Positions 62,151 through 64,000 of a stretch of DNA of 64,000 nucleotides are shown here, piece by piece. The DNA is from Nyssa sinensis (taxonomy: Eukaryota > Streptophyta > Magnoliopsida > Cornales > Nyssaceae). How positions within the stretch are numbered: position 1 is the first letter of the stretch; each line of letters opens with the position of its first letter. The DNA lies in NCBI GenBank assembly GCA_008638375.1, contig CM018052.1, positions 13,135,450 through 13,199,449 on the forward strand, written 5' to 3'. The position numbers and the translations under genes are program-made. Below the pieces are notes generated by a model. That model ran no database searches, was not told the DNA's origin, and saw only the letters and a list, made by a program, of their open reading frames with translations.

Positions 62151-64000
62151 TAACATGTGCATAAATCTCATTGAAAATTTGTTTGGAATTGTTACACGAC
62201 AAATATAGATTTACCTTTGATGGGCAACAAATTCTCACCCTAGAGAACCCTGACTCGTATTTTTTTTTTTTTTTTTTCAATCCCTACAAGATGCTACTTT
62301 TTTAAATAAAAATATTTTTCAAAATAGTGCGTTGTCTTAAGATAAAAGTAGAGTATCAAGAGGTGAACTCCTAAGCTAACATTGTCGACTAGGGTGGGCT
62401 AAATAAGACTTTTGAGCCTATGTTTATAGACAATAAAGAGTTGCTAAGTAGGGTTGGGCTGAGAAACTTGCGTCAAAAGTAAACAAGAAAATCAAGTGTC
62501 ATAGGGGCATGCATGACAAATGAAGAGAAGCGTTATAGAATGACCTGTTATTTGAGAATGAAATGGGTAATCTTGCTCGTAAGTGTATTGAGTCAAAGTT
62601 AACCATTTGTTCAAAATAAAAATGGAATTGAGTAGGAGGAAGACAATGGTGCGTAAAGAGCGCGACTTTACATCACTCATAATGTTTTGTACATTGTGCA
62701 CAAGTGATAATATAAGAACTAATCGCCACAAGGATGAGCTGTTTAATTTTTTTGATGAACGTATGACATTCTAATAAATTAATTAGATATTGATATTTGA
62801 CTAGTCGTTTAGTTTACCTACAATTCAATTAATTTTTGTACTTTTCTTATCTTTAATTTTTAGCCTTTGGGACTGAATGAAATTATTTATTCTTTGTGAA
62901 TAATAGTTTACTGTAGACTGATTAGTTTGATCTATTGTTAGAAGAAGCTTCCTTATATGACTATGACAATGGCTTTATCTCATGGATTATTTAATATTTT
63001 TAAACTATCTTTTCATGGCTTTCCATAATGTTATTTTTAAATGAATAACGTGGACACATTGAATTAGATGGGATAATTAGATTAACTTGAGAAGACTTAT
63101 TGGGATCACTCGCAAAAATCAGTCAATCAGTGTGTAAACCCTATTTAATTAGAAATGTCTTTAGGAAACCTTTTTTGTAAGGTAGACCTATTCTTTATTC
63201 ACTAGAGCCAACCCAAATAGCATATGCCAACTCAAGATATTTTAGAGGTTGGGCACAAAGAAAACCTCTTATTTTATTACTCGTGCTATGATTGCCTACT
63301 ATAATACTCCGACCCAAAATATCAGGTCATAAGGCACGTATTTCGAGGTTATGAAAAAAATAGGTGTAAAGATGTCTACACTTAAGGAAAACAATTAATT
63401 AATTTAAAATAATTAATTAATTAAGTTTATGAAATTGATTATTAATTAAAATAAATAGAGAATACACACGTAAAAGTGTATTATGTGACCAAGCATGTGT
63501 AAGTATTTATATATGTATAATTATATATATGTAATAGTTGGATATAGGAAAAATAAAATAAAATAAATAAAATATATATATATATATATATACATATATT
63601 ATACACTATGTACACAATATATCTATATATATGTACACTCATTCAGCCGTACCATATATATATATATATATACACTATATACACATGGAGACAAGGAGGT
63701 ATGGTGGGAAGTGAGGGGAGGTAAGGCTTGATTTGAATTAGGAATGGGAGTGAAGTGAAAGGAGATCAGAAAGGTAAGGAGGGACGCTGAGTGGTTGGGG
63801 CAAATCAGAAAAATGATCAAGTGTACACCATTATACGCATATACATGTTGTATACACGCATACGACCCACACACCATTCAACACACAAGAAGAGAGAAAG
63901 AGAGAGAGAGAGAGAGTTCAGAAGAAGAGAAAGGAGACCTCGGAGGAAGGAGGAAGAAGAGGGAGTCACTGTTAGAGGTAAAACATAAAAAAACTTAACA
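62151..64000. other. AT-rich intergenic DNA with microsatellites
   Basis: No gene is seen. (TA)n at about 63572-63592 and 63655-63672, and (GA)n at about 63893-63917. Confidence 0.5.

Overview
The window is eudicot nuclear DNA. Two ordinary plant genes with GT-AG introns sit in AT-rich, repeat-filled sequence, and the plant initiator tRNA-Met sequence and Tat/Tekay-type Ty3-gypsy retrotransposons are recognisable. I cannot name the species.

Layout. (1) 1-8.5 kb: the 5' part of a minus-strand SAPS-domain (SIT4/PP6 phosphatase-associated) gene, eight exons, continuing past the left edge. Its introns hold a tRNA-derived SINE, a pair of tandem hairpins, a rearranged LINE and a fragment of a MITE. 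(2) 9.29-25.85 kb: an old, broken Tat-lineage element on the minus strand, with its own LTR pair and TSD CTTAC. It lost RT and RNase H by deletion and was later split by two solo LTRs of a second family (14.18-17.39 and 19.07-24.35 kb). (3) 26.3-40.5 kb: two more solo LTRs of that second family, each with a perfect 5-bp TSD, and a scrambled copy in which 50 nt of mature initiator tRNA-Met, CCA included, is fused to LTR sequence. (4) 44.3-48.3 kb: a complete plus-strand RPL10 gene (four exons, 222 aa) with a telo-box/site II promoter and a hAT-like MITE in intron 1. (5) 50.34-62.15 kb: a young full-length Tat element (674-bp LTRs with 4 differences, TSD TAAAG). (6) The remainder is AT-rich intergenic DNA with microsatellites.

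How the Tat element appears to work. The 5' LTR drives a genomic RNA primed at a TGGCGCC-type PBS. Gag-protease is one ORF. RT and the two RNase H domains follow in the same frame after a single UAG whose context, UAG CAA UUA, is the type I (tobamovirus-like) readthrough signal. The same nine bases survive in the much older copy. Downstream of integrase lies a tandem array of small hairpins. A two-intron gene then runs in the antisense direction from its own TATA-containing promoter block; this gene, its introns and its promoter are recognisable in both copies. The young copy is nevertheless probably non-autonomous, because three further stop codons interrupt the integrase part of pol.

The strongest points for a second look are the conserved leaky stop, the tRNA-primer fossil at 38.6 kb, the spliced antisense gene with its duplicated promoter block, and the hairpin tandem arrays.
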